The notes under the pieces: generated by a model
What the model was told of the DNA's origin: nothing
Databases searched by the model: none
What the model saw: only the letters and a program-made list of their open reading frames with translations
Made by a program: the position numbers and the translations under genes
Assembly (NCBI GenBank): GCA_032821775.1
Contig: JAVLRN010000003.1
Span: 496,001 to 560,000, forward strand
From: Sanguinoderma infundibulare
Taxonomy: Eukaryota; Basidiomycota; Agaricomycetes; Polyporales; Polyporaceae
Length of the DNA: 64,000 nt
Direction: 5' to 3'
Shown: positions 1-12,370 of the stretch, one piece after another
Position numbering within the stretch: the first letter of the stretch is position 1
How the letters are laid out: each line of letters opens with the position of its first letter

Positions 1-43
1 GGGATACTCGGATGGCCTCAACACCATCCAGCCGCCGACCCGA

Positions 44-3000
44 GTGTGTGACCCTGGCGCACTTTTTCCCTCACCCCTGTCACTGTCACCTAGACGGGAA
101 GTGTCTGGTCTTGGGACTGCAAGTATGGACCAGACGGGTGTCTTTAGTGAGCAAATCTTTTACGGTTCTCACCCCCACTCTACACCCTACATGCCGCCCC
201 TGGTTCAGGTGAGTCCCTCGTGGCTGGCTCGACAGCTACCGCATGGCTCGCCCCTGGGGCGTGCAGCCTCCCCGCGACTGGTGCACTCGCTGTCATATGG
301 GTCTCTGCAGTCTGAGCAGAGACCATCGAGCGTGAGAAGCCAGCCGCGTGACATTATCACTGCATATGAGACAGCTCTGACAGCGTATCAGAGTTCCCTT
401 ATGACGCAGGTGAGTCTGCACTCGCAGCAGCTGTCTGAACATTCGCGTAAGCTGGCTATGCTCCACACAAAGTCGGACACTGTCTTGCATGAGTATGCCA
501 ATGAGGTGCGCACGGCCCAGGCCCGCACCAATCGTGCCGCAGATGATAACCAGCACATGATGCTGGACATCAAGAGGACGATTGCAGACTCTCAGCGGGC
601 CCTCAACCTCCCGCCACTGACCTTGATTGTGTCCCCTCCGCCATTGCCTGTACTGCTGCCTCAATTGCTCTCAGTGCCACCTCAACCTATATGTAGTTTA
701 GAGCAGTACCCGAGTGTGAATAGGGCCAATACATCCCCTCCATCTGTCCCCAGTCGTGAGCCTGAGTGTGCGCCGACTGAGTACAGTGAACACCTACTGC
801 ACCAACACCCGTCAGAATCACTCGATGAGTACAATGAATGGGTGGGTCGATTGGCGCGACAACAAGGTCGCATCACCATGGCTATCCACTCAAGTGTGGA
901 TAGCCTTGCCCAGAGCGTGAGACAACTGTCCACCAACAGTCAATCTGCTCCTGTGGGCATGAACTCTGGCTACATGCCTGAGGTTCAGTGTGGTGTGCCA
1001 CAAGAGACTGATCGCTATGCAGCGTATCGGCCGCTCTACAATGACATTCTCAATGAGCAACATGAACGTGCTCATCGAGCGAATGAAGAGTATGAGTGGC
1101 GAGCTGAGGCTGGCTCTAGACCTGCAGCATGTGACCCTCACAGCTTACATGCTGGAGTCAGAGCTACACTGCCTATGAGCTATGCTGCACCATCGATGGC
1201 GGTCTCACAGACTGTTCCCATGTCTGTGCAGTTTAATGTACTGCCTCAGTCGATTTCAGCTGCTAGAGCAGTGTATGCGAACTGGCACCAGCCAATGCCA
1301 GTATACATGGCTGGTCAGCCAGTGAGCATACTGCAGTCAGCTGCAGGCCAGACGAGTGCATCTGCCACAGCTGGACTACCCTGCTTGAGCAACCCGCACC
1401 TCGACGGGTTGTTACAGCAGGTAATGCGCAACATCCAGTACAAGGTGGGACAACCACTCCCGCCTCTACCTGAAGGCACGAAACAGCCTAAGATTGAGAT
1501 GCCGCCTAAGTACAGCGGATCTAGCGATCATCAGGCATTTTATCGTTGGCTCGATGGTGTATTGAACTGGATGCGAGCTCACAATCTGTGCAGTCCTCAG
1601 GCCGACTTCCACTGGCTGAGGTACCTTCGCCAGCATCTGGAGAAGGATGCTGAGGAGTGATACACTCGTGAAGTGGACCACCCCAATATTGCTGGTGTTC
1701 CAACATTTGAGGAGGTAATCTGTGTGATGCATGCCAGATTCATCCACTCCAACACAGCTGCTAAAGCAACTGAGAACTTTGTGTGGTGCTCATACACCTC
1801 TCATGGTGTTGAGCAATTTGCTGAGGATCTCAAGCAGTGAGCAGCTGAGATGATTGAGCATCCCAACATCTATAAAATGTGCATGCGGTTGTTCAATGGC
1901 CTTCCTGCCTACATGCGGAAGGACTTGGTTCACCGTGGTGTGTCACCTGAGTACTGCGACTGGGCAACCATCCTCGAGAATGCACGGCAGCTCGAGGAGG
2001 CATACCGGCGGACTGAACTAGCATCTACCCACCAGTTGTCAGTGTACAACCGTGCAACCAGTCGAGCTCATGAGCATGCAACTGAGACTCAGCACCATGA
2101 CCACTCTCGCTCTCGCTCACAGTCACGAGGCAGACCATTTGAGAGACAGTCAGAGCACACTGACAGGCATGAGCGGCGTGATAGAGGTGACCGTGGACGG
2201 CGTGATTCCAAGACACGGTTCCCTCACCGCCCGCCCACGCCAGGGCCATCTGCAATGAAGGATGCGCCCAAGGACAATGCATGCTATGCATGTGGAAAGG
2301 TTGGCCACTTCAAAGGTGATCCTCAGTGCCCAAAGTACAAGGATGCTGGCCAATCTGCATCAGCCACATTTCAGCATAAAGCCCACTTCCATGCTCAGCA
2401 TTTAGTTGACAAGGAGGAGGATGACATGCGAGACAGCTGGGGAGGATCTCAGTTAGAGTCTGATCAACACTCTCCCAATTCACGGTGTGAACCAGAGGGG
2501 GAGGATGATTCAGGCTCTGACAGCTCAGAAATCCTTCATGCTCATGCGATGCACATCCTCGAACAGGAAGATGCACATCAAGACTCTGTGGAATCTCAAC
2601 CACTGACTGCAATGCGCGTGATGCGGGCAGTCACAGTTGAGGAAATTGAGGATGAATACTATATTCAGCAGCGCATGCGTCGAGAGGACCCACAGAGCGA
2701 GGACTCTGGAGTTCAACTCAATGCAATGCATGCCTCAAAAGCCCAGACACCAATGGAGTTTCGGTCGACTGTGTGACAGAAAGATGAGTCTGCAACTGCA
2801 CAGCCCAACCGTGACCCTGATGGTCAGGCTGTACTGAGTGCAATGGTCAAAATCACTGGCAATCTAGCATATTCGATGTTTGACTCAGGCAGCACAACCA
2901 GTAGTGTTACCCTGGAGTACAGCCATATCATGAAAACTCCTAAGGTTGTACTTGAGGATCAGGTCATTCTGCAGCTTAGTTGTGCAGGCTCTCGCTCCAA

Positions 3001-3457
3001 AATTAACTATGAAACATGAGCCCCAGTCACAATTGGACCACTGCAGAAGGAAATCACCTACTTTGATGTGGTAAACTTGGATCGGTATGACTGCGTGTTT
3101 GGAACACCATTCATGAATGAACACAGAGTCATGCTTGACTTCAAGAACCGAGAGATCATCATCCAAGGCCACCATATCCCAGCATTCAGTCATGAGGAGG
3201 ACACTGCATTCTGCACTAAGCGTCATCATAAACGGAGCACAGACAGGTCAAAGAATTCCAATTGACTTCCAAAGACTCACAGCGTGTCTCGCAAGCAGAC
3301 CACTGTGGAGAAAGTTGAGGATGTAGAGTGGTGTACCACAAAAGAAAAACCCAAATTAGCTGCAGACCATCCCTCGCTGTTGCTGTCTTCAGATGATGAA
3401 GACACTGATACCCCCACAAGGTGCAGTGGCCCAATCCAAAGCCTGAGGAAGTGAAAT
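44..3457 (+). pseudogene. gypsy gag-protease reading frame with five in-frame TGA stops
   Basis: One continuous frame runs from before base 44 to the stop near 3457, broken by TGA at 1658, 1838, 2774, 3017 and 3263. The N-terminal half is Gln/Pro/Ser-rich; the capsid-like part surrounds 1480-2010 and continues sensibly across the first two stops. A zinc knuckle reads CYACGKVGHFKGDPQC (about 2278-2325), CX2CX4HX6C, slightly longer than the usual CX2CX4HX4C. The aspartic-protease active site FDSGS is at 2879-2893 and a flap-like CVFGTPF follows near 3092-3112. The first ATG in the visible frame is at 44, but the true start may be further left. The shift to the RT frame could be programmed or a decay indel; no convincing slippery heptamer was seen. 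Confidence 0.85.
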
Positions 3458-6400
3458 ACTCACCATGGAGGGTTCACCTTAACTACCCTGACCGTGAGTA
3501 CTTTGCTTACTCCAGAGTGAAGAAGCGACTGCATGAAAAGGCTAGCCCCATGCCAGGGATTGCTCCGCACGATTATGTACCCATGCACTCATCCAAAGGA
3601 GTGAGACATGATAAGTATGGTCATGAGGATCCACTTGGAGTGAATGAACAGATGGAATTGGAGATCAAGCAGTACTTCCAGGAGTCACTGGAAGGCACTG
3701 CAAAGGACAGCCCCCACCAGTCACACTCAGAAGCAGACATCTCTGCACTTCGAGCGAAATGGACTGAGGAGGTTGCTGATCTCACTGGTGAAATACCTCC
3801 TGAGCTACCACTATTCTGGGAGGTAAACCACCGCATACTGCTGATAGATGAGGATAAGCGGTACACCTACCACCACCCACGATGCCCAGATGCTCTCAAA
3901 GGTGAACTTCGAGAGAAAATGGACAAGTATCTGAAGGCTGGATGGTGGGAGATGCGACCCATGCCACAAGCTGCACCACTTCTTTGTGTTTACAAAAAGA
4001 ATGATAAGCTGCGCACGGTAGTCGATGCTCGACAGTGCAATGAGAACACCATTAAGGATGTGACTCCATTCCCTGACCAGGAGAACATTCAAAATGATGT
4101 TGCGCGGTCACCATACCAGTCTAAGATTGATATGTCAGATGCATATGAGCAGATCCGCATTGAGGCTGCTAACATATGGAAGACTGCGTTTGCCACCATC
4201 TATGGGACTGCAGTCTTATTTGTTATGCAACAAGGAGACTGCAATGCACCTAGCACTTTTTAGCGACTCATGACATGGATATTCCGTGAGTACATAGGTG
4301 TATTTGTGCATGTATACCTAGATGATATATTTGTGTTCTCCAACTCAATTGAGGAGCACGAGCAACATCTCAAGCTTGTGTTCAATCGGTTGCGTGAATA
4401 CAAGCTGTACCTCAGCAAGTCGAAGCTTGACTTGTACTCCACCAGCATGGACTGCCTGGGACACCTCATAGACAGCAAAGGACTCCACGCTGACTCAGAC
4501 AAGCTGTCACACATCCGAGACTGGAGGCCAATGCATTCGCTAGAGGAAGTACAGCGGTTCCTGGGACTGGTACAATATTTGGCCCATTTCTTGCCAGATG
4601 TCTCAGCCTACACTTCACCGCTTGAGTCGATCTGCAAGAATGGTCAACCATTCCACTGGCAACCAATTCACCAGGCCTGCCTTGACCGCATTAAGGGCCT
4701 GGCGAGTTGCACACCAATCTTGAAATCAATCGACCCCAACTCCAATGAGCCCATCTGGGTGATAACAGATGCATCAGCCTATGGAGTTGGTGCGATGTAT
4801 GGGCAAGGACCTGACTGGCGCACGTGTTGGCCAGCAGGCTTCATGTCCAAGAAGTTCTCATCTACTCAATGCTCCTATTACACGTATGAGCAAGAGGCTC
4901 TTGGTGTGATTGAAGCATTGATGAAGTGGGAGGACCGGCTGATTGGGTGCAAAATTTTCATTGCGACTGACCACCAGGCTCTCACTCAGATGTGCAAAGT
5001 CATCCGTGATTCACGCAACAGCAGGCTCATCCGCTGGGTTGAATACATTGATCACTTTGATGCCACCATCATGCATGTTGATGGAGAGGAGAACAAAGTG
5101 GCAGACTGTCTCTCTTGCTACTATGAGAACGACACACCTGCTGATGTTCACCCTTGTGCCATGTATGTGAATGTGGACATTTGGCTCAATTCTGAGCTAG
5201 ATGAACTCCCTGAGCTATGCTGGGAGGAAGTCGAGCATGAGATTGCCCTCAGAGTTATGGAACTCAGGAGGAACCGCAAGCCATCTGCCAAGGCGAGTGA
5301 TCTGAACAATGTGGCATACACTTACTTTCAGCGCAAGCCAAAAGTGAGCAAACCACTACATGTTAGGCCATACGACCGCATTGAGAGCTGTGAGCTAGAA
5401 GCAGCTGAGATGCATGTGGCTGCGGAAGTACCTGGGTCAACTGAGGGCAACCCTAGCCATTCAGTTGTCCAGGAAAACTTGCCACAGACACCTACTGCTG
5501 AGGTGGTTGCTCCTACCCCTACTACTAGGAAAGCGGAGAACCCCACCCTCAGAGATGCATTCCAAGATGGCCCGAAACTTGACACTATCATCGAGTCGGA
5601 CCCTGGATTCATCCCTGCAATCAAGGCAGGATATGCCAAGGACTCACTATTCAAAAAGATATTAGCGAGTCCCACTGCATACCCCAACTTTAGCCTGCGT
5701 GAGGGACTCTTGTATGTCTGCACACAGCTGGGGTTTGAGTGCCTGTGTGTACCTCTAGTTAAGTACAAAAACAAATGGAAGCTCACCGAGTTAGTACTTG
5801 ACATGGGCCACCGCACACTTGGCCATTTGGGTCCACGCAAAACAAATAAATACCTGCGTCGATGGGCTTGGTGGCCTAGCATGACACAGGAAATTCACAA
5901 GTTTTGTGCTACCTGTGGGACTTGTCAGATGTCCAAAACCAGCAACTGGCCAACTGCCGCCTGGTTACACCCTCTACCAATTCCCCTGTTCTCCTGGCAA
6001 TCATCAGGAATGGACTTTCTTGGCCCATTCCCTGACATTGGCGGTTTTAACTACATATGGGTAGTTATATGCCGCCTCACCAACATGATTCACCTGATAC
6101 CCTGTCGAGTAACCGATACAGCATCTGATCTCGCAGCAATTTATATCCACGAGGTTGTCCGTCTGCATGGTGTGCCTGAGACAATTGTCTCAGACCGTGA
6201 CTCGAAATTCGCTTCACAATTCTGGCGTGAAATGCACAGGCTACTTGGTACGAATCTGTTGATGTCCACAGCATTTCACCCACAGACTGATGGTGCGACT
6301 GAGCATGCGATCTGCAATGTCGGGCAGATCTTGCGCTCAGTTGTGGAACCTGACCAGCGGAATTGGGTTGAAAAACTGCCACTTGTAGAGTTCGCTCTCA

Positions 6401-7110
6401 ACACAAGTGTCAGTGCCTCAACCGGTTTTGCTCTGTTTGAACTCAATTATGGCTATATGCTGAAAATGAGCTCATTTCCAAATGTACCGAGCACGTTCCC
6501 TGGTGCAACTGCATTCGCTGAACGTGCTCACCACAATTTGGAGCAAGCACATGATGCTTTGATCGCGGTGAGGGTTGTTAGCACTCACCAAGCTAACAGA
6601 CATCGCTCTGATAATGTTCCCGTGTTCCAGAAGGGCAATTTAGTGTTCTTATCAACAAAAAACTTATCACTTCCAAAGGGACGTGCGAGGAAGCTTGCAC
6701 CTAAGTATATTGGCCCATTTGCAGTGCTTGAAGCACACTCGGATATGGCCACATATACACTTGACATCCCGCTGGATTTGCGGTGTCGTTGAGTGCACCC
6801 TACGTTCAATGTGAGCCTACTGAAGCCACATGAACCAAACGACGATTTACTATTCCCTGCATGCGAAGTCAAACATTTTTATGACTTCGGAATGCCAGTA
6901 AATCTTGAATGGCAAGTCAATGAGATCACTGGACACCAATGGGACAGTAATGACTTGCAATTCCTGGTCCACTGGACTACAGGCGAGCACACGTGGGAAC
7001 CGCACAGTGAATGTGAGGAGCTGGAGGCTTTAGACGAATATTTATGGCTGCTCGGAATCGAGAACATCACGAATTTACCATGCAAGCCTCGTGACGTCAC
7101 TCAGATCTGA
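3409..7110 (+). pseudogene. gypsy reverse transcriptase-RNase H-integrase-chromodomain frame, two premature stops
   Basis: A single frame opens at 3409 and ends at TGA 7108-7110. The RT palm is recognisable, with the YLDD catalytic motif at about 4315. RNase H shows TDAS near 4768, the YEQEALG stretch, and ATDHQ near 4963. Integrase has an H-H-C-C zinc-binding segment (5812-5930) and D, D, E residues in MDFLGPF, VSDRDS and TDGATEHA, where the family usually has TDGQTER. The tail after 6793 contains a chromodomain-like FLVHWTTGEHTWEP. TAG at 4261 replaces the Gln of the conserved N-A-P-x-T-F-Q-R-L-M stretch (CAG to TAG). TGA at 6790 sits between integrase and chromodomain (CGA to TGA likely). 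Both changes are C-to-T. Confidence 0.9.
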
Positions 7111-7358
7111 TTGATTGGTCACGATCACCAAGTATGGGTGGCATGCCTGAACTGGCAGCCACCCGGCAATGGCCGTGGCCCCTTGATGAAGGAGTCTACT
7201 GACTGTCATGTCTGCGCACTCTGGAAAAACCTTCCCAAGCTACTTTGGTGAAAGTACAACTAAAAAGTAGAAATTAGTGCCATTAGAAAAGCATTAGTGA
7301 GTTAGGAAAAATGAGCCTAAGATTCTGTAGGTCCCCCTTTTCCTTCGTTCTATCTTAG

Positions 7359-7430
7359 AAGGATTAGGGATAAAGTAGCACTACTGTCCTAATCCTTCCC
7401 TACAGTAGTGCTAATTTATCCCTAATCCTT
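7359..7430. repeat. 29-bp inverted repeat (strong stem-loop)
   Basis: Arms 7359-7387 and 7402-7430 are reverse complements with one mismatch around a 14-nt loop. The loop also repeats CCTAATCCTTCC, which recurs inside the right arm at 7421-7432. It lies 250 bp beyond the gypsy stop, so it could be part of that element's untranslated region or LTR, or a small fold-back insertion. Function unknown. Confidence 0.85.
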
Positions 7431-8706
7431 CCTAATTGTTCCTAATGCAGGACTACAGGTTCAGTATCTCAGAGATTTGCTGGGCTGCCCAGAACTTGCA
7501 CACACCACATAGAAGATAGGCATGAAAAGCTGGTATTGAGGATAACTAATTCATTGCTGTAGCTACAACTAGCAAGCAGGTAACCAAAAGTCAAAGTCAA
7601 AGTCCGAGTCCGAGCTCACATTCAAGTACCGAAGAGTCTGAGTCCATAAAGGATAGGTGACATCCAACACAGTCTGAAGGAGGGCACTCGGAAAGTGTTT
7701 CATCATGGGGGTAGCACATCTGCTGCAACGTGGGGTAAGAGCACCATTGCTAACACGCCATAGCTCAATAACATACCTGATTGGGATAGGGTCCCGAAGA
7801 CTCGCCCACACGATCCATGTTCTGCAGCGGAAGGTGAGCATCGTGCCCACTGTTCGTCAGCTGGAACAACGACGGGGCTTCAAGAGGCAGTGCCTCATCG
7901 TACACTGGCGCTCCTGGCCCAATTGGGATACTGTTTGTCCCAGTCATGCAGGGGCACAGGCATGGGCATGTCGAGCACACGCGACGTAGGGTGTTCAGGC
8001 AGATTCCGAGCCAGGTCATTGATGCATTGTGGAACCGGCAAGACCCCAGGATCGACCTCACTAGGGTGAGAGAAGCTACTTGACTTACCTAAGATGTTCG
8101 TCTCCCAGCAACTCATTCACCGGTGGAGCAGGCACGCGATGTGAATGTCCACTGCAGCTAGACGAAGGGCCTTGGGAATCAATGAGTGGGAGTTCCTCTG
8201 AGTGCGAAACAAGAGACGATGTTTGGGACAATGGAGGGGCCGAAGTATAGGAGCCACTGTCTCTCGAAACCATGGCTCTTGGGGCACGAGGCGTAGTATC
8301 AGGTGAGAGATGGGCCATTTCACCTTGGCGGCAACAGCTCGCGCAGGTGGAGTGGTGGGGAGCGAGGTCCTGCAAGAGAAAAGGAAGAGGGTTCGTCAAA
8401 GAAGTGACTGGAGCGTGATGCATGAAGAAGGAAGAGCCGCAGAGAAAGGCATGGAGAAAACAGAGAAGGGTCTGCATATGTACACAAGATATTTGGTGGA
8501 TAAATAGGTGGACAAACGCGGTATAGGGCGACAGGCTCCCAAGGCTTCACCAGACAGTCAGGATGTACTTGTCCTTCACCTCGGGAGGGAGAGCTGGGCG
8601 AAAGACAGGAGGCAGAGGATGAGGTGAATAACGTACTCATACTGGGAACCGCGCATCCGTCGACGTGGCATAAGCTCGGTTCCCTGGGAGGCAGCAGGTG
8701 CAGTGG
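7431..8706. other. No gene supported; short discontinuous minus-strand frames
   Basis: Only short frames occur. Minus-strand segments near 8085-8400 and 7569-7700 (Ser/Pro- and Ser/Asp-rich) have usable splice-like borders and could be remnants of one minus-strand gene, but no start, domain or coherent exon chain was found. Left unannotated as a gene. Confidence 0.5.
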
Positions 8707-8913
8707 GGGTTTGATGTCATCTTTCCGACAAGTGTGAGGTTTGATATCATCCTTGCGTTGGATATGAGGCTCGTTGTTGTCCTTTTGGCAGATCCGCAGC
8801 TCTACATCGTCCCTTCAATGAATCAGTCGTTCGATGTCGTCCTTGCATCGGATCAGGGGTTTGATGGTGTCCTTGCGTTGGATCGGGGGCTCAATGACAT
8901 CCTTGCAACAGTT
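8707..8913. repeat. 30-bp tandem repeat, about seven degenerate copies
   Basis: The core TTTGATRTCATCCTTGC recurs every 30 bases about seven times. Because 30 is divisible by three, an open plus frame reads as 10-residue units such as GFDGVLALDR and SFDVVLASDQ. The minus frame also reads as 10-residue units of the type RKDTIKPLI and RCKDDIERLI. Which strand, if either, is translated cannot be decided here; the minus version has a more natural charged, helix-like composition. The unit was not recognised. Confidence 0.8.
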
Positions 8914-9223
8914 GCACCGAGCTGGGGGCGATCGAGTCACAGGCTGCGCAACCTCTGGGTAGTCCTGAGATCGTCCCCAGCCAGAGTCCAAACCTCCTGC
9001 TTGACGACCATATGAGTACTCACCCCAAGTACCATGCCACATTCCCAGGGAGACAGCATCCTCCGCGTTTTCCACGTCGTCTGCGGCACCAGCATAGGCT
9101 GGTTGTCGTGGGGAGTAGTTGGAGGAGGGAGAGGGCTACTGCTGGTCATCGTCATTGTCGACCATGCTGAAGGGAGCGTCGAAGGTGATGGTAGGAGAAG
9201 GTGGTGTGGAAGTGGATGTGGGG

Positions 9224-9302
9224 CGACGTGGCAAGAGCATCGAAGTATTAGGCGCCAATGTGCCTGGCCAGCGTCTAACACTTCGATGCTCTCGCCACAT
9301 CG
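9224..9302. repeat. 31-bp inverted repeat with 17-nt loop
   Basis: Arms 9224-9254 and 9272-9302 pair with four mismatches, all transitions: a hairpin that has begun to decay. It is not linked to any recognised gene or transposon end. Confidence 0.8.
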
Positions 9303-9869
9303 TATCGAGTCCATACCCCCATCATATCCATGCTCACCACTCCTGCGACCACCTGCCCTGGCTCGGCCCCATATGTTCTCGGTGTGTCAGTATTGCAAGA
9401 TCACCAGCCCCCTGTGACGCTGGTATGGCGGGGATCGGGCTCGTTTTTCCCTTCGCAGTCCATGGTCGACTCCCCCATGCACCTTGACAATACCCCACTC
9501 GAGGACGCATATAACCACTTTAGTGGCCCTGATCTCAGTGAGTACTTCAGCCACAGTCATGCACACAACCACCGGAGATGGCAGCATCGTGATGGCAGAA
9601 AAGTCCCTGACTACCATCATGGATTCAGCACGCCTACGCTGAGCTGATGTTCACGGACGGGAGGAGAGGGTACAGGAGATTTGGGAGGGCGTGAATCAAC
9701 TCAGGTCGTCCAACGAAGATCATGCACCATTCTTGCATTGCTCCTCTTCGCATTCTCATTCTCACCTTTGTCAGTGCACGAATGGGCAAACAAGCTTCGC
9801 AACGCCCTCGCGACCTGCAGGCGAACACTCGTGATTGCGACCTCGACCCTCCTCCACTCCACATCCGCC

Positions 9870-10746
9870 TCCATGCCGTCCCCATCCTCCGTCTCCCCCC
9901 CATATGTACCACTAGCAACTCCCCCACAGACCAGATGGCCACTACCGCTGCCGCGCCGCTCAAGTTCCTCCCACTCGTCTCAATCATCCACTCCCCCACC
10001 CACGACTGTTCCCCTGATCTCCTGCCCGCTCTCGTTCGCATCCCACCCTCTTCATGCCAACTTCTTCACGCCCTCGTCTCCCCAAATGGTGCGTTCTCCA
10101 CTGTCCATTCTGACAACTCCACCTCAGAGCTACTCTCAGCCCTCGCGCCTTTTGGTGCCTCCCTCTGCGACTGCGAAGGGATGGACGGTGTCTGCTGGGA
10201 GCGCTCCATACGGCATGCCGATACAGACCAGGGGCGTGGACCCGATCATGAAGCAGATTGACGAGCTGCAGGCCCATCCATCAACGTGTCCTTGCTGTCG
10301 TCACCCCACCAAGTATGACAGTGCAATGTCCGATCGCCCTTCAGGGCTGTGGATGACGAAGAGGACGACAATGAGGAGGATGAGGAGGCGTGGACAGAGA
10401 TCATAGGCTGGTAAGTGCTTGCATTCAGTCCACTCGCCCTCGCTCTCCATTGTCTGCCCACTGTGGCTCCTTCCCAAGCAATTTGTCCTTTTCTTCTGGC
10501 GTGTCGACCGCACACTCGACAGGTTCCCTCTCCAGCCTCCTGCTTCCCTCCGGGAGCAGCTCAAGCCTCACTAGCGGCTACTCCGGTTCTTCCCACCCCC
10601 AGCCTGCGGCCATCATCATGTACACCTCAACGTATGCCCCAATCTACTGCAACCATCACAGCGGGGGACCTATGTCACCCAACAGCAGGCTGACCTCTGG
10701 TTACTCTTCTTCGATGTTGTCTCTGCCAATGCCGTATGAGGACTAG
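9870..10746 (+). CDS. Possible fragmentary Ser/Pro-rich gene, unrecognised
   Basis: A plus frame from about 9870 to 10335 is Ser/Pro/Thr-rich and ends in a short Cys-containing stretch (STCPCCRHP). It may splice near 10345 to an acidic exon (DDEEDDNEEDEEAWTEI) that ends at a good GTAAGT donor near 10408, and a further frame runs to a stop at 10744. No start, known domain or clean exon chain could be fixed. It may be a host gene remnant or belong to the surrounding repeats. Very uncertain. Confidence 0.22.
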
Positions 10747-11616
10747 AGCAGGCACTTCGGCCACGATTATCCTTGTCCTGGTTCTGGCCACCATGGCCTG
10801 GTTAGTCTGTCGTCTTCTCCCTCCTCTCCCTCACCTTCCTCATCAATTGCATCCAGCTCATTCTTGCTCTTCTTGCTCGTCTTTGCCTTCTTTGCCACCA
10901 GCTTCTCTGAAGTATCCATCTCCGCACCCAATTTCATCTCATCCCACGCACACTTGCCCTACATCCTCTTTGTCGCACCGCTGTTAATGCTTGTTGTCCT
11001 GTTTGCGATTGCATTGTTCACAACTGCAACCGCGACGGCCTTTGCAGATGGCTTGCACATGTGTCCTAAGGAGTGTGTCAGGGCAGCTGGCATGCCCATG
11101 CTGTCTGATGCTCGACTGACTGGATGTTGCATTCCAGGCCTTGGTCCAGTGTTTGGATACCCTCCACTGTACTGTGCTTGTTCTCCCTTCCCCCCTTACC
11201 TCATGCATAGAAGTATCAGCTTGTGTTCTTGTTTATCTCAATATCTGTGGTCTATGCATATTGTAGTGCATGTTTGTTGCTGTTATTACATAGTGTAGTG
11301 TATAATGTTATTCCTTGCTGTTGTTTGTGCTGTGAATAATGCAGAATGTGATGTCAAAGCACCCAATCATACCAGAATGTATTGATTGTCCCAATACATG
11401 AAAATAGGTCTGAAGTAGTGCAAAAGTGGTACTAATTAGTACAACTGCTGTTCCTGTCCATCTGATAGTGCATATTATTACTATTTTAAAGATCCCTCTA
11501 TATATTAGTGCAAATTAGATGCAATTAGTTCAAATTAGTTCAAATTAGATTGACAGTACCTTCATTAGATCATAGTTGCAGTTAATAGATTGAATTAGCT
11601 TGGGAGGGTTTTCCTG
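10747..11616. other. No gene supported; one hydrophobic open stretch and AT-rich repeats
   Basis: An open plus frame at 10864-11298 has two hydrophobic stretches resembling membrane helices but no recognisable family. The segment 11490-11580 is AT-rich with short direct repeats of CAAATTAG. Nothing else can be supported. Confidence 0.4.
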
Positions 11617-12019
11617 ATGGAGCAGGAAATCCAGCGGCTCTGCTCGGAAAATGTGGAGCTGCGCCACGCGCAGGAGATCGAAAGGACCCCTCCTCCGCGC
11701 GGCCCCGGGTTCCACCCTTACAGTAGGAACCCGGCGGCCCACAGCAGCCAGGGACACGACTCCCGTCGGTCGCGCAGTGACCACAGGAGTTGTGGCTCGA
11801 CGCCGACAACCCCATCCACTCGGACGGGGACTCCAACTGGACAGCCTGCAGGGAAAACTGCCGCGCAGACTGACACGGTCCTCACAGGTGCATCCGCGTC
11901 CTGGGACGCACCCAAACCAAGTGCTCCCAGCACTCGCACGCGCGCCACCACTGACACCCTGGGTCCAGTCGGCTGCTGTGACAGCTGCAACACTGCTGAC
12001 GACTCCCTGCTGCTGGAGT
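11617..12019 (+). pseudogene. 5' part of a reading frame split by the copia insertion
   Basis: An open frame starts with ATG at 11617 and runs into the copia 5' LTR at 12020. It begins with a short polar helix-like stretch (MEQEIQRLCSENVELRHAQE) followed by Ser/Thr/Pro/Arg-rich sequence. Removing the element and one copy of the GGAGT target duplication joins codon GAG (12016-12018) in frame with TCA at 18579, so the pre-insertion frame was continuous. The product is unrecognised. The neighbouring ORF at 19136 and a purine tract before 20100 make an older retroelement possible (inference). Confidence 0.55.
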
Positions 12020-12370
12020 TGTTGAACGCGCATAGCCGAGCATAGCACTGTACGGCATAGCTGCGTATCTGGATATCGGCACAGCCCGATATCACATCCA
12101 TTGCACAGGCGCTGTATAGCCACCCCACATGATCATCTCATGTGATGCCATACCTTGTATCCCAGTATGGCATGTCTTGTACTGTATAGCCTTAGTAATG
12201 CAGTATGCTCTGTAGTATATATATGGCCCCCATTGACCCTAATATGAACAGTTCTTCTACTCTTCTCCTCACTTGCCTCTACAACCTCTCTACCTCTCTA
12301 GCCAGGTGAGTATGTGTGACTGCTGTGTCTAGTTGCACCCCACAGTGGGCAACCCCCACTGTACTCAACA
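12020..12370 (+). repeat. copia 5' LTR
   Basis: Length 351 bp, with termini TGTTGA...TCAACA. It contains a TATATATA stretch near 12217 that could serve as TATA box, and pyrimidine-rich sequence before a GTGAGT near 12305. Pairs with the LTR at 18224. Confidence 0.97.

Larger units (their letters stand above)
1..7110 (+). mobile_element. Ty3/gypsy chromodomain LTR retrotransposon, 5'-truncated by the window, inactive
   Basis: Gag, zinc knuckle, aspartic protease, reverse transcriptase, RNase H, integrase and a chromodomain-like C-terminus follow one another in the order PR-RT-RH-IN, which defines Ty3/gypsy; the terminal chromodomain points to the chromovirus branch. The coding part lies in two frames: gag-protease in one, RT to chromodomain in another, with overlap at about 3409-3457. 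Seven internal stops (six TGA, one TAG) break it, so it cannot make its proteins. The 5' LTR lies left of the window. I could not delimit the 3' LTR; a possible start is the TGTCATG at 7204, but no matching CATGACA end was found. The end given is the last coding base. Confidence 0.93.

Noticed and set aside
3409..3457. Programmed -1 frameshift between gypsy protease and RT
   Set aside because: The frames overlap correctly, but no convincing slippery heptamer or structure was seen and the element is decayed; an indel is equally likely.
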